Assembly: GCA_944389935.1 (NCBI GenBank)
Contig: CALXOE010000021.1
Coordinates: forward strand, 1-52,948
Direction of reading: 5' to 3'
Source of the DNA: an uncultured Victivallis sp.
Lineage (GTDB): Bacteria; Verrucomicrobiota; Lentisphaeria; Victivallales; Victivallaceae
DNA: 52,948 nt
Shown: positions 27,596-36,622 of the stretch, in pieces
Numbering within the stretch: the first letter of the stretch is position 1
How the letters are laid out: every line of letters begins with the position of its first letter
Made by a program: the position numbers and the translations under genes
The notes under the pieces: model-generated
What the model was told of the DNA's origin: nothing
Database searches by the model: none
The model's input: the letters and a program-made list of their open reading frames with translations, nothing else

Positions 27596-30576
27596 CACTC
27601 CGCACTCCTTTCCGCCGGAAGCAGTCGGAACGACCAGACTTGCGGATCGCTGTGGCGAATCGTCAGAATCCCGTTTTCCTTCTCGATCTTGTCGAAACTG
27701 TCTTCCACAGGCTCGCCGTCGGCATCGAGGGCCGCGACTGCAGCATCATGAATTCCGAGCGTAGCAAGATCAATGGAGACGAACCCCGCCTGCTTCTGGG
27801 GGAAAAATCTGACGCGCCATCCACCATCACGCTCTTTCATGACGGAAACCGCGGCATTCGTAATAAGCGGCCCCTGCTTGACAACCGCATTGCCGTCGTT
27901 GGCAAACTGCGGCGAAGCCCCTTCCGCTCCGCGCCCCATCGCGGCGGTGCCTTTCGGTTCAAGAAGCCAGTCGTAATTGCGGGAGTTCAGGAAATAACCG
28001 GTTTCATCTCCGTAGTAATCGAACCAGACGTCGTTGACCTGGTTGGTTTCGGCAGTAAATCCGGGACCGGCGGCGTAAAAACCGAGCGGGGCAATGGATT
28101 TCCCCTCTACCTCCCAGATCTGATTCGAGAAGTTCAGGAAGAGTTCAGAACCGTCCGCGAACGTTTCGCGCAGTCGTTGAATCTCCGCTTTCGGGCGCAG
28201 CACCGCCTGACTGGAAGTGAGCCTTGCACCATCGGCCGTGTAGTAGGAGATCGCGCTGAGCGACCGCGAACAGAGCCGGGAGACCAGACGGCGTTTCTGA
28301 TAATAGTTGACAGCGGCAGGGAGAATTTCGCGTTTGATCTTGTCATCCATGGTCGGAGAAGTCAGGAACGCGACCTCCTGCAGCGAATAACGCGCATACT
28401 CCGGCGCGGGCAGCGGGCAGTTCTGCCAGTCGGCCACGTAGCCGCGCGGATTCCAGCGCTCAAAGTATCCCGCGCCGTGCCAGGTGGCCAGCGGACGAAC
28501 TTTCAGGAGCAGGAAGTCCAGAATCAAACTGGAATTGTAGTTCGCCTGCCCCATCACCGAATCGATGTTTCCGGTATGAATCCAGCTTGTGAGCGCGTAA
28601 GCCTCTCCGAAGACCGGACCGCCGTAGATGTTCCGCGCCATCTGCCAGAGCCGGTTGGTCGGCAGCAGTGTTCCGCGAGTCATCCCCGCATCCGGGACGC
28701 CGGGTCGGAAATCGACCCGCCACCACGGCAGATGCGTGCTGTGAACGTCGAGAAAACAGCCGTTCGTTCCGATCTCCCGCCGAATTCGATTCATCATCGG
28801 TTCGGCATATTTGCGGATTCTGGACGGAGCCATCTCTCTGGAATCGGCCCAGGCGTTCTGGTAAGAGCCATCTCTGAGAACCAGCAGATCGGCCTCGTTC
28901 CACTGCGGAGAATCCGGATAAAAATCCTTGTAATTTTCATGCAGTGCGAGAATCTGCCCGTTTTTCCGCGCGATCATGGCGGCGGCGCGCAAGGTCTCCA
29001 ACCCGCCTCGAGACGCGGACGGCGGCATCACCGACGGATATTTGCGGTCGAATCCGGCGTTCTGCCAGCGGTGCATGAGCACGATCAGATTGTCCATTCC
29101 ATAGCGATGATACTGCTCAAACAGATCAGCGAGCTCATCGAAGTGGCCATACCAGAATTCCATCACCATGGAATCGGCGATTTTCTCCCGATACGGCGAA
29201 ACCGGATTGGGAATGGAAGGCAGCACCTTGGGGAGTGCGTCGGAAAGCGTCACAACGATCGTCTCGGAGAGCGGTGCAAACCGATTCGCAACCGCTGAAT
29301 ATGTGATCGCCGGATAAGGCGCAGTGCTGTTGGTTCTGGTCCAGTCCACGTAATAAGAGTAGAACAGACGGGAATCCGCCAGAAAGAAGAGATCTCCGGC
29401 AAACCCGAGAAATGCGACCGGATCCATGCCGCGCATGGCCGTGTTGTGCGCATCGGAAATTTTCAGAACTCCCGCGAGTTTCGGCGTGTCGATGCAGACC
29501 GGCCCGCCTTTCCGCGACGAGAGTTCCAGACACAGCGAGCCGCCGGAAAGCGAAAGTTTCATTTCAACCGGCAGCGTCTGATCCGGGGTGCACCACTCAC
29601 CGGAGAGACGCAGCGTGTTCCCGGCGAGACGTGCGGACTTGAGTTTCCACTCAACCGGGTTGCCTCCGAGCTGGATCGACCAGTTACGACCGATCTGCAG
29701 CGGAGCGGCGCCATTCACCTGCGCAGCGAGCGAAGCGACTCCCCTCGCCGCATCAATCGTATAAGTGTAATCAGTTCCGTCAACCTGATTCCGGAACGTG
29801 AAGAGCTCTCCGTCGCGGGAGACCTGCGGTTTGCCGGCGGGACGCTGTGGAGCGACATTCGCCGCTCCGTCCCCTTTGAGAAGAGCTAGATCGACTTCGC
29901 GCGCCTCTGGTTCCGTAATTTTAAGCGGTTCGGCGCCGACGACGATCGACAAATCGTCGATTGCAAATTCCGGAATCGCCTCACTGCCGATGAGATTGCT
30001 GCGCATGAACTCGATCCGGCTGATCCGGCCGAAATCCTCGGAATTCTCATACGCGACGAAATAATCCGCCCAGGTTCCGTTGCCGGAGGGATCCCCCTGA
30101 CCATTCTGTTCGCATTCCCAGAGAGTTTCGCCGTCCGGGTTGAGGAAGCGGACCTTGCTGGTTCCGGTCATGAAATGCAATACGAAACCGACCGCTTTGA
30201 CCGGCTTTGCAAACGAAATCGATGCAGTCACCGCTTTTTCCCGTCCGGTCCCGACAAGAGCGTTCGGAGAAGAAATGAAATATCCTTTTCTGGACTCACG
30301 CCGAAATCCCCGGAACGTTATGCGATTGCCTGCGAAAGCGACATTTTCGGGTATTTCCGGAAAGGACTCCGAATCAAAATTCAATGTGAAGTGTTCCGCG
30401 GCGCGGAACTTTTCAAGCGACACGTTGCCGAGCGTGGCGTCGATCTCGTCAACGCCAGACGGCGCAATCGGAATGTTCTTCAACTCTTCAGCGGAAATTT
30501 GAAAATCCGCGGCATGGGAAGAGCAGACCAATCCCGCCAATGCGATCCCGGCGGTAAAATACTTCAAACTCATCAT
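27595..30576 (-). CDS. Secreted glycosidase-like protein (locus C)
   Basis: A 993-residue exported protein: signal peptide MMSLKYFTAGIALAGLVCSS-HA, then a jelly-roll style module (about 40-210, TLNFDSESFPEIPEN, IDDLSIVVG). A beta-sandwich and a TIM-barrel-like catalytic part follow, with NLIVLMHRWQNAGFDRKYPS, NGCFLDVHSTHLPWW and GGPVFGEAYALTSW. The likely nucleophile is the Asp in FLDVHS with Glu in GEAY as partner, recalling GH101-type or DUF5696-like barrels, but I cannot assign the family firmly. Two ATGs sit in tandem at the start after GGAGATG. It follows the locus C pseudopilin and is coupled to the symporter. Confidence 0.65.
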   Translation of the reverse strand: MMSLKYFTAGIALAGLVCSSHAADFQISAEELKNIPIAPSGVDEIDATLGNVSLEKFRAAEHFTLNFDSESFPEIPENVAFAGNRITFRGFRRESRKGYFISSPNALVGTGREKAVTASISFAKPVKAVGFVLHFMTGTSKVRFLNPDGETLWECEQNGQGDPSGNGTWADYFVAYENSEDFGRISRIEFMRSNLIGSEAIPEFAIDDLSIVVGAEPLKITEPEAREVDLALLKGDGAANVAPQRPAGKPQVSRDGELFTFRNQVDGTDYTYTIDAARGVASLAAQVNGAAPLQIGRNWSIQLGGNPVEWKLKSARLAGNTLRLSGEWCTPDQTLPVEMKLSLSGGSLCLELSSRKGGPVCIDTPKLAGVLKISDAHNTAMRGMDPVAFLGFAGDLFFLADSRLFYSYYVDWTRTNSTAPYPAITYSAVANRFAPLSETIVVTLSDALPKVLPSIPNPVSPYREKIADSMVMEFWYGHFDELADLFEQYHRYGMDNLIVLMHRWQNAGFDRKYPSVMPPSASRGGLETLRAAAMIARKNGQILALHENYKDFYPDSPQWNEADLLVLRDGSYQNAWADSREMAPSRIRKYAEPMMNRIRREIGTNGCFLDVHSTHLPWWRVDFRPGVPDAGMTRGTLLPTNRLWQMARNIYGGPVFGEAYALTSWIHTGNIDSVMGQANYNSSLILDFLLLKVRPLATWHGAGYFERWNPRGYVADWQNCPLPAPEYARYSLQEVAFLTSPTMDDKIKREILPAAVNYYQKRRLVSRLCSRSLSAISYYTADGARLTSSQAVLRPKAEIQRLRETFADGSELFLNFSNQIWEVEGKSIAPLGFYAAGPGFTAETNQVNDVWFDYYGDETGYFLNSRNYDWLLEPKGTAAMGRGAEGASPQFANDGNAVVKQGPLITNAAVSVMKERDGGWRVRFFPQKQAGFVSIDLATLGIHDAAVAALDADGEPVEDSFDKIEKENGILTIRHSDPQVWSFRLLPAERSAE

Positions 30577-30666
30577 AATGGATCATCTCCGAACCATTCC
30601 ACCATCACCCATCTCCACCGGAAATAAGCGGAGAGACACGAAAAACTCTATGTTGAAATCAGAATG

Positions 30667-31380
30667 TCACCATCCCCAGACATCCGAGAAAATCAACTCT
30701 TCGTTGCTGGTAACCTGCATGATTTTCGACTGAACAACGTTGCCGACGTGACCATCTACGAATCCGATCATACTGCGCCCGTTGTGTGGTGAAAGAGTGG
30801 GATCGAAAAAGGATTTCTTTTCCGCTTTCTCACCAGTGGCATTTGCCACTACGCTGCGCTCTTCGGCACTGTAACCACTGGCAAGGGAGTAGTTGGAATC
30901 GCCTACCAGAAAGGTGATGGTCGGCTTTGCAATCTTCTTGAGCGGCAGTTTCTCAGGATGATTGTTGCTGCAGAGGTAAGCATTTTCCGCGTAGGAAACA
31001 GCTATATCTTCATCAAGAATCATATATCTGTGATGAAAATTGTTGGAGTTTCCGGGACAGGCAAAAAGATTTTTCGATGCATATCCCCCCTCAATCAGCA
31101 ACCGGACCCAGCTGATGTTGACATCCATTTCGGAGTCGTAGGCATTGGCATAAGCAATCCGGTTCCCGGCGTCCGCATCCGCGTACATCAGCTGCGCGGT
31201 GGAGAGTTGCTTCAGATTGCTGACACAATTCGCCTGTTTGGCAGCACTTCTTGCCCGGTTCAGTGCCGGGAGCAGCATGGAAGCCAAAATCGCGATGATC
31301 GCAATTACAACCAGAAGTTCAATCAATGTGAAGACTTGAACCGACACGTTCCTCTTGGAATTTCTGACATTGCTGCTCAT
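30667..31380 (-). CDS. Orphan pseudopilin, locus C
   Basis: A 237-residue pilin-like protein. A 16-residue leader ending SVQV precedes [19 protein letters not shown] and the usual helix ([20 protein letters not shown]). The globular domain ends with [19 protein letters not shown], a clear H-X9-DG tail. Residue -1 is Val rather than Gly, so processing by a standard prepilin peptidase is uncertain. The ATG has GGAGG eight bases upstream. It stands between its regulator (106 bp upstream) and the secreted glycosidase (90 bp downstream), like the other two loci. Confidence 0.88.
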   Translation of the reverse strand: MSSNVRNSKRNVSVQVFTLIELLVVIAIIAILASMLLPALNRARSAAKQANCVSNLKQLSTAQLMYADADAGNRIAYANAYDSEMDVNISWVRLLIEGGYASKNLFACPGNSNNFHHRYMILDEDIAVSYAENAYLCSNNHPEKLPLKKIAKPTITFLVGDSNYSLASGYSAEERSVVANATGEKAEKKSFFDPTLSPHNGRSMIGFVDGHVGNVVQSKIMQVTSNEELIFSDVWGW

Positions 31381-31430
31381 AACGGCACCTCCATTTTGAG
31401 AATTATCTGTTTCGGTATAACCACCTGGGA

Positions 31431-31436
31431 ATTATA
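31431..31436 (-). promoter_or_regulatory. Possible -10 box before the locus C pseudopilin
   Basis: A consensus TATAAT lies 50 bp upstream of the pseudopilin start, with only a poor -35 (GTTGTC, 16-base spacing). It may give the pseudopilin and glycosidase their own promoter, separate from the regulator. Confidence 0.35.
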
Positions 31437-31486
31437 ATCATCCGCTGTTTCCGACAACGCGCAACCGCCTCAGGCACACAATCGCA

Positions 31487-32638
31487 CTACTCGGGACGAA
31501 CGCACACGGAATCCCGTTCGACCAGCAACGGTCGAACCTGATAACGAGATGGAGTCCCATCCAGAGAATGGCTCTGCTCATCTTTTTTCGCAATCCGGGC
31601 GAGGATCAACCGGGCGGCCAATTTGCCCGTCTCGACAAAGTTGTGCTCGATCGTGGTCAGCGGAACCGGCAACCACCGGGAACAATCGACGTTATCAAAT
31701 CCGACCAGCGAAAGATCTTCGGGGATTTTAATCCCCATATCCGCCGCAATATGAAACAATTCCACGGCGATGAAATCGTGACTCATAAACAACGCAGTCG
31801 GTCTCTCCTCTTTCGGCAGCGCAAACATATTTTCAAGCGCCCAACGCAAGAAAGCGCTCTGGTGAGCGGGGATCTTTTCCGTCGGAAGTCCCGGGACATT
31901 CGGGATCACGGCAATCAGTCGCGGGTCGAAAACCGAATGCGGGTCCCGGGTTGCCGCGAAGATGTATCCGGAAAGTCGTTCCGCGAGGCTGCTGCGGTCC
32001 GGCGTCAATGTCAAATACCCGATACGGCGATGCCCATGAGCGATGAGATACTCCACCGCCATTTCAGCCCCGGCAAAATTGTCAGTACCGATAAACTCGC
32101 CCTGATATTCAGGATAAAAACTGTCGAGAAGAACCAGCGGGAACCCTTTTGCCTGCAACTGATTGACAATTTCGCAGAACCGTCCCAGCTGCTGCGACCA
32201 GAGGATACAGCCGGCACATTTTCCGGTTTCAGCCTTGTCGAGTTCCGCCAGCAGTTCCTCTTCGGAGCCGCAGAACGCGATTCCGGTCTGGTAGTTCGTC
32301 TCCTTGAGTTCGGCGCAAACCCCCTGCAACAGCGTGTTGCTCGCAAACGACTGCTCGTAAATCGCACCGGGCAGCAGACATTTGATGACCGGATTTTCCC
32401 GCTTGCCGTCGATCGTCTCAAATTTCTGGCTGCAGACGAAAGTGCCTTTGCCGCGAATTCGCTTGATGAGCCCGGCTTCAATCAGCTCGGAAAGCCCCTT
32501 GCTGACCGTCATACGGCTCGCAGAGAACTCCTCGACAAGTTCCAGCTCGGTCGGAAGCTGGCTCCCGAGAGAATAGACCCCGTCGTTGATCCTCTGGCGG
32601 ATCATTTCACCGATTCGTTTGTATGCCGGCTGTTCCAA
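31487..32638 (-). CDS. GntR-type HTH / LacI-type sensor regulator, locus C
   Basis: A 383-residue hybrid repressor. The winged helix (about 1-70) reads IGEMIRQRINDGVYSLGSQL, PTELELVEEFSASRMTVSKG and GKGTFV. The sugar-sensor core has YLIAHGHRRIGYLTLTPDRS, ALFMSHDFIAVELFHIA and IPEDLSLVGFDNVDCSRWLP. The start is a TTG at 32638 with AAAGG nine bases upstream. A CTAGACAAAT site covers that start and three more lie upstream, so it very likely regulates itself. It has its own near-consensus promoter after the terminator of the esterase gene. Confidence 0.9.
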   Translation of the reverse strand: MEQPAYKRIGEMIRQRINDGVYSLGSQLPTELELVEEFSASRMTVSKGLSELIEAGLIKRIRGKGTFVCSQKFETIDGKRENPVIKCLLPGAIYEQSFASNTLLQGVCAELKETNYQTGIAFCGSEEELLAELDKAETGKCAGCILWSQQLGRFCEIVNQLQAKGFPLVLLDSFYPEYQGEFIGTDNFAGAEMAVEYLIAHGHRRIGYLTLTPDRSSLAERLSGYIFAATRDPHSVFDPRLIAVIPNVPGLPTEKIPAHQSAFLRWALENMFALPKEERPTALFMSHDFIAVELFHIAADMGIKIPEDLSLVGFDNVDCSRWLPVPLTTIEHNFVETGKLAARLILARIAKKDEQSHSLDGTPSRYQVRPLLVERDSVCVRPE

Positions 32639-32647
32639 TTTGTCTAG
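32637..32647 (-). promoter_or_regulatory. Putative operator site 1
   Basis: AATTTGTCTAG (minus CTAGACAAATT) lies between the ribosome site and TTG start of the locus C regulator. One of four related sites. Confidence 0.45.
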
Positions 32648-32659
32648 CCTTTCTTTTTT

Positions 32660-32670
32660 ATTTGTCTATA
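32660..32670 (-). promoter_or_regulatory. Putative operator site 2
   Basis: ATTTGTCTATA sits right downstream of the -10 box of the regulator promoter, where a bound repressor would block initiation. Confidence 0.45.
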
Positions 32671-32698
32671 TTATGCATCATTTTTCATCAAATGTCAA
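32670..32698 (-). promoter_or_regulatory. Promoter of the locus C regulator
   Basis: Minus strand: TTGACA (32693-32698), 17-base spacer, CATAAT (32670-32675). This is a near-consensus sigma-70 promoter about 30 bp before the TTG start. Confidence 0.7.
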
Positions 32699-32719
32699 TA
32701 GCAAAATGAAAAAAAATTC

Positions 32720-32763
32720 AAAAAAACAACGCTGTTCACCTCAAAACGAGGAGATAAACAGCG
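32720..32763 (-). terminator. Intrinsic terminator of the acetylesterase gene
   Basis: On the minus strand CGCTGTT...CCTC pairs with GAGG...AACAGCG around a GTTTT loop, followed by a run of seven T. It lies 60 bp after the esterase stop and separates it from the regulator. Confidence 0.75.
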
Positions 32764-32772
32764 ATTTACAAA

Positions 32773-32804
32773 CTAGACAAATCAAGTCATACCAGCTAGA
32801 CATT
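32773..32804. promoter_or_regulatory. Putative operator sites 3 and 4
   Basis: CTAGACAAAT (32773-32782) and CTAGACATTA (32795-32804) are direct repeats 22 bp apart. They face opposite to sites 1 and 2, about 100 bp upstream of the regulator promoter start. The layout would allow looping. Confidence 0.4.
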
Positions 32805-32821
32805 ACATCCGGAGGCTTCCA

Positions 32822-34828
32822 TCACGGCAGATCCGCGAACATCTTTTCATAATCGACCGCATCCGACCGGAACGGTATTGCCGGGAATCCCTCCCGGTTG
32901 ACGAGGTTGACCCGGCAGAATCCGGCAAACGCATAGCGCACCCGCTGCGGCTCCGGAACCGAGGCTGAAGTCAACACCACCGTGTCTCCCTCGATCCTCG
33001 CCTCGGCCGGGTACAGTTTCCCCGCCCGGTCGCCAAGCACAAACCCTTTCGGCGATTCGCCGTCCGTCGTCATCAGGCCGGAACCGACATTCCGGAAATA
33101 AACCCGGACCGCATGCTCCTCCTGGCGGAAACCAGCGAACTCCGGCCCGTCGCACGCCACATCTTTCCCGTAAACCATCGCCTCGGCTTTGCGCGCGAGC
33201 CGCAAACCGAGCGTCTGCTTGTCGCGCGGATGAATATCCGAATGGTCGCCGCAGTCGAACGAAACAACCATCCCCACCCCTTTCCGGGCACGCGGCATCG
33301 CCGCCTGGATCTCGCGCGTTACGGCGAACGGCGGGAACTCCTCGACCGGCAGAGAATCGACCACGGAATCCGGCAGCCGGTTCTCCGGCTGATGCTGCAC
33401 GTAAGAGGCAAGCTGCACCAGCAGAAACGGCATCTCCGGATCGTTCCAGTGCTCGCGCATATCGTCAATCAGCATCTTGTGCAGCGGATAGTAGGTGAAT
33501 TCCCCGTTGTTGTGGCACCCCTGATACCAGATCGTTCCGCGCACCGCAAGACGGAACCACGGATTGAGCATCCCGTTGAACAGCGTCGAGGGATAGTTCG
33601 GCCCGTTCGGGCTGCGGTTCGCACCGAGACTCGGGACCGCCGGGCGCACCGGAAAATCCTCCGGCAGCACGAACACCGGCAAAATCTTCCGCTCAGGTTT
33701 GATCGGAAGCGTCTTCCCATCGAGCGAGAGTTCCAGCTCCGCCGTGCAGATACTGCCCGTCGCGTAGTGATCATCCGCAATGATGGCGATGCAGTTCCGT
33801 CCGGCCCGCACGCAATGCCCCGGCACGATGTACTCACGCAGGCAAGCCCAGAATCCAGGTTTCTCCACGCCGGTCGATCCGATCAGCTCCCCGTTGAACC
33901 AGGTGCGGTCGACGTCGTTGACGCTGCCGAGCTTCAGCACCAGCTCCCGACCCGCGGCGCGTTCTGGCAGCTCAAAACAGATCCGACAGACATAACGACC
34001 CGGACGCGGCAGAGAAACGCTTTCCCCGCACTCCTCCCAGCCGGAGTCGTCGAAATCAATCCGGACAAACTCCTCTCCGGAGTTCCCGTTTCTGTCGAAC
34101 TGTTCGAGCCAGTCGGACAAAGCGCGGCACGCCTCGCTTTTCGTCCACTCCTCCCAGGCGTGTTTCTCCGCCTCGGTGTCGGAGTCGCGCAGCGGCGTCC
34201 AGTGTTTCTCCTCGAACTTCCGGGCGGAGATCCACGAGGCGATATCGGTTCCGCCCCAGGCCGTGGCGATCAGGCCGATCGGAACGTCAAGATCCTTTTC
34301 AAGTTCGCGGCCGAAAAAGTAGCCGCACGCTGAAAAATCCGCCACACTCCTCTCGTCGCAGAGCTGCCAGCCGGGGCCGCTCACATCATCGAGCGGCCCG
34401 TTCGGCGCAAGACGGCGGGTCAACATCGCGTTGAACAGACGAATCCGCGGATTCTCTGCGGTTTTCAGCACCTCCTGCGGATTGGAAACCCGGAAAAACG
34501 GATTCGCCGAATCGATCGGCATTTCCATATTGGACTGCCCGGTGCACATCCAGACTTCCCCGATCAGGATATCTTCGAGGACGAGCGGCGTCATCCCGTC
34601 CGCCCCGCTCACAACCAGAGAATGGGGACCGCCGGCTTCCATCGCGGGAAACTCCGCACGCCAGACGCCGGACTCCCCGGCCACGGCAGTGACCGTCCAC
34701 CCGGCGAATTCGACCCGGACAGCTTTCCCCGATTCCGCCTTGCCGGAAAACACAATCGGCCGCTCCCGCTGCAGAACCATGTGGGAAGTAAATACCCGAT
34801 ACAACGTGAAAATTTCTGAAAATTCCAT
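32822..34828 (-). CDS. Sialate O-acetylesterase family protein
   Basis: A 668-residue SASA-type SGNH esterase. The nucleophile Ser is in MCTGQSNMEM and the catalytic His region is DHSDIHPRDKQTLGLRLARK. An inserted beta-sandwich lies in the middle (LKLGSVNDVDRTWFNGELIG). The usual WYQGESN motif appears as IWYQGCHNNGEF, keeping WYQG but changing the following residues. The family removes acetyl groups from sialic acid or xylan-type sugars. No signal peptide is visible, which suggests a cytoplasmic location. The ATG at 34828 has AAAGG upstream. It follows an SDR gene and has its own terminator. Confidence 0.88.
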   Translation of the reverse strand: MEFSEIFTLYRVFTSHMVLQRERPIVFSGKAESGKAVRVEFAGWTVTAVAGESGVWRAEFPAMEAGGPHSLVVSGADGMTPLVLEDILIGEVWMCTGQSNMEMPIDSANPFFRVSNPQEVLKTAENPRIRLFNAMLTRRLAPNGPLDDVSGPGWQLCDERSVADFSACGYFFGRELEKDLDVPIGLIATAWGGTDIASWISARKFEEKHWTPLRDSDTEAEKHAWEEWTKSEACRALSDWLEQFDRNGNSGEEFVRIDFDDSGWEECGESVSLPRPGRYVCRICFELPERAAGRELVLKLGSVNDVDRTWFNGELIGSTGVEKPGFWACLREYIVPGHCVRAGRNCIAIIADDHYATGSICTAELELSLDGKTLPIKPERKILPVFVLPEDFPVRPAVPSLGANRSPNGPNYPSTLFNGMLNPWFRLAVRGTIWYQGCHNNGEFTYYPLHKMLIDDMREHWNDPEMPFLLVQLASYVQHQPENRLPDSVVDSLPVEEFPPFAVTREIQAAMPRARKGVGMVVSFDCGDHSDIHPRDKQTLGLRLARKAEAMVYGKDVACDGPEFAGFRQEEHAVRVYFRNVGSGLMTTDGESPKGFVLGDRAGKLYPAEARIEGDTVVLTSASVPEPQRVRYAFAGFCRVNLVNREGFPAIPFRSDAVDYEKMFADLP

Positions 34829-34946
34829 GACCGCAACCTTTCCGTCCGCACTTCATGCAAAATTGAATGAAGAGAGAATATAACGTCCTCCGGAACACTT
34901 TTCAACGCCGGATTTACAGTTTGAAACGTTTTTTCTCCGGGGGAGA

Positions 34947-35705
34947 TCAGACGATTGTATAACCGCCGTCGGCCATCACGACCGCGCCGTAGAGAAACGA
35001 CGCTTCGTCGTCGACGAGGAACCGCACGACGTTCGCAATCTCCTCGGGACGGCCGAACCGTTTCAGCGGCTGCAGCGCGAGGAATCCGGCCATTCCGCGC
35101 GCCTCGTCTCCCGTATCGCGCGCGCCGTCATGCAGTCCCGGAGTGTCCACCGTTCCCGGTCCGACCGCATTCACCCGGATATTATAAGGCTGCAGCGCGA
35201 TCGCCGCGGCGCGCGTCATCGAGGCGATCGCCCCTTTCGAGGCGTGATAGGCCAGATAGCCGGGAGACCCCACCACCGCGAAAGTGGAAGCGAAATTCAC
35301 GATCACTCCGGGCCGTTTCCGGGCGATCATGCGTTTCGCGGTCTCCCGCAGGAAGAGAAAACTTCCAACGACGTTGATCCCCATCACCCGCTCAAACTCT
35401 TCGGTCGTCGTCTCGAGCAGCGGTTTGTTCAGCTGCCACGCCGCGTCGTTCACAAGGATGTCGACCGGGCCGAATTGCGATTCAGCCGCGTCGAGCACTG
35501 CCAGCACCTGTTCTTCCTGCGAGACATCGCACGGAACGAAGAGTGCCCGGCCGCACGCCTCCGCGAGCTTTCGCCCGTTCACGCCGTCGATATCGGCGAT
35601 CACAACGTTCGCCCCGTCCGCGGTGAAACGCCGGACCACGGCTGCCCCGATTCCTTTTGCGCCGCCGGTCACGACGGCGGTCTTTCCCGTCAAAGATGAT
35701 GTCAT
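34947..35705 (-). CDS. SDR family oxidoreductase
   Basis: A 252-residue short-chain dehydrogenase. The cofactor motif is TGGAKGIG, followed by NVVIADID (Asp favours NAD), the NDAAW segment (NNAG variant), a catalytic Ser in NFASTFAVVGS and the YHASKGA pair (Y-x3-K). The C-terminus ends GAVVMADGGYTIV as in 3-oxoacyl- or sugar-dehydrogenase-type SDRs. Substrate unknown; its place before an acetylesterase and sugar loci suggests a sugar or uronate. I chose the ATG at 35705, with AGGAG eight bases away, over a GTG nine bases earlier. Confidence 0.9.
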   Translation of the reverse strand: MTSSLTGKTAVVTGGAKGIGAAVVRRFTADGANVVIADIDGVNGRKLAEACGRALFVPCDVSQEEQVLAVLDAAESQFGPVDILVNDAAWQLNKPLLETTTEEFERVMGINVVGSFLFLRETAKRMIARKRPGVIVNFASTFAVVGSPGYLAYHASKGAIASMTRAAAIALQPYNIRVNAVGPGTVDTPGLHDGARDTGDEARGMAGFLALQPLKRFGRPEEIANVVRFLVDDEASFLYGAVVMADGGYTIV

Positions 35706-35734
35706 GATGTTCACTCCTGATTTTCACTTTCCAT

Positions 35735-35762
35735 AATGTAGCACGCTTTCCGCGTGACACAA
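35735..35762 (-). promoter_or_regulatory. Possible promoter of the SDR gene
   Basis: Minus strand: TTGTGT (35757-35762), 16-base spacer, TACATT (35735-35740), about 30 bp before the start. A modest match. Confidence 0.35.
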
Positions 35763-35834
35763 AGATCCCGGCCGGCCGGGCACAGAAAGAGGGGCGGCGG
35801 GAAGCGCATTTTGTGGAAAATCCCGGAAATGCGG

Positions 35835-35862
35835 TTGAAAAAAAATTTCCGCGTGATATGTT
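35835..35862 (+). promoter_or_regulatory. Possible promoter of the glycosyltransferase
   Basis: TTGAAA (35835-35840), 16-base spacer, TATGTT (35857-35862), about 30 bp before the GTG start. Confidence 0.4.
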
Positions 35863-35893
35863 TTGAGCATTTGTCATTGATTTGGAGAACTGT

Positions 35894-36622
35894 GTGAAAA
35901 TCTCGATCGTCACCATCGTCCGGAACAACGTCTCCCAGATCGGAGAGACCATCGATTCCGTCCTGAGCCAGGAGTATCCGGATCTGGAGTATATCGTCAT
36001 CGACGGCGCCTCGACCGACGGCACCGTCGGAGAGATCGAAAAACGCCGGGAGGGTCTCGCCTGCTTCGTGAGCGAACCGGACCGGGGGATCTATGACGCG
36101 ATGAACAAGGGAATCGCGCGCGCGACCGGCGACGTGATCGGGTTGATCAACTCCGGGGACCGCTACCTGCCGGGGGCGCTGAAACTGGTCGAGAAGAGTT
36201 TCGCGGGACGCGACCTCGACAACTCGATCTTCTGGGGGGACGTGATCTACGAGAAAAAAGGGCGGGTTCGCGGCTTCCGGCCGGAGAACCGCTACCGCGG
36301 GGCGTTCGCGCCGCATCCGTCGATGTTCGTTCCACGGCGCGTCTACGAGCGCATCGGCGTCTACGACACCTCGTTCCGGCTGCTCGGGGATTACGACTTC
36401 ATGTACCGGGCGGTCAACCATTGCGGCGTCGACGTGATCTACGTTCCGGAGCCGGTCGCGTTCTACCGGGAGGGGGGACTTTCCGACCGGAATATCGTCG
36501 CATGTCTGCGCGACGAACTGCGCGTCAAACTCCGCTATGGACGCCCCTCATGGCTGGCCCGAACCGAATATTTTCTGAAGTTAATCAAAAATCTGCCGAG
36601 AATCGTGCTTGCAAAATGTTGA
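35894..36622 (+). CDS. Glycosyltransferase family 2
   Basis: A 242-residue GT2 (GT-A fold) enzyme: KISIVTIVRNN, YIVIDGASTDGTVGEI, PDRGIYDAMNKGIARATGD, and the acceptor-side GDYDFMYRA. The motif SEPDRGIYDAMNKGI is typical of WcaA/colanic-acid type transferases, so it probably adds a sugar to a surface polysaccharide. I chose the GTG at 35894, six bases after GGAG, over a TTG at 35882 because the domain starts immediately. No other capsule gene lies beside it. It runs into the rplU promoter region with a 75-bp gap. Confidence 0.88.
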   Translation: MKISIVTIVRNNVSQIGETIDSVLSQEYPDLEYIVIDGASTDGTVGEIEKRREGLACFVSEPDRGIYDAMNKGIARATGDVIGLINSGDRYLPGALKLVEKSFAGRDLDNSIFWGDVIYEKKGRVRGFRPENRYRGAFAPHPSMFVPRRVYERIGVYDTSFRLLGDYDFMYRAVNHCGVDVIYVPEPVAFYREGGLSDRNIVACLRDELRVKLRYGRPSWLARTEYFLKLIKNLPRIVLAKC

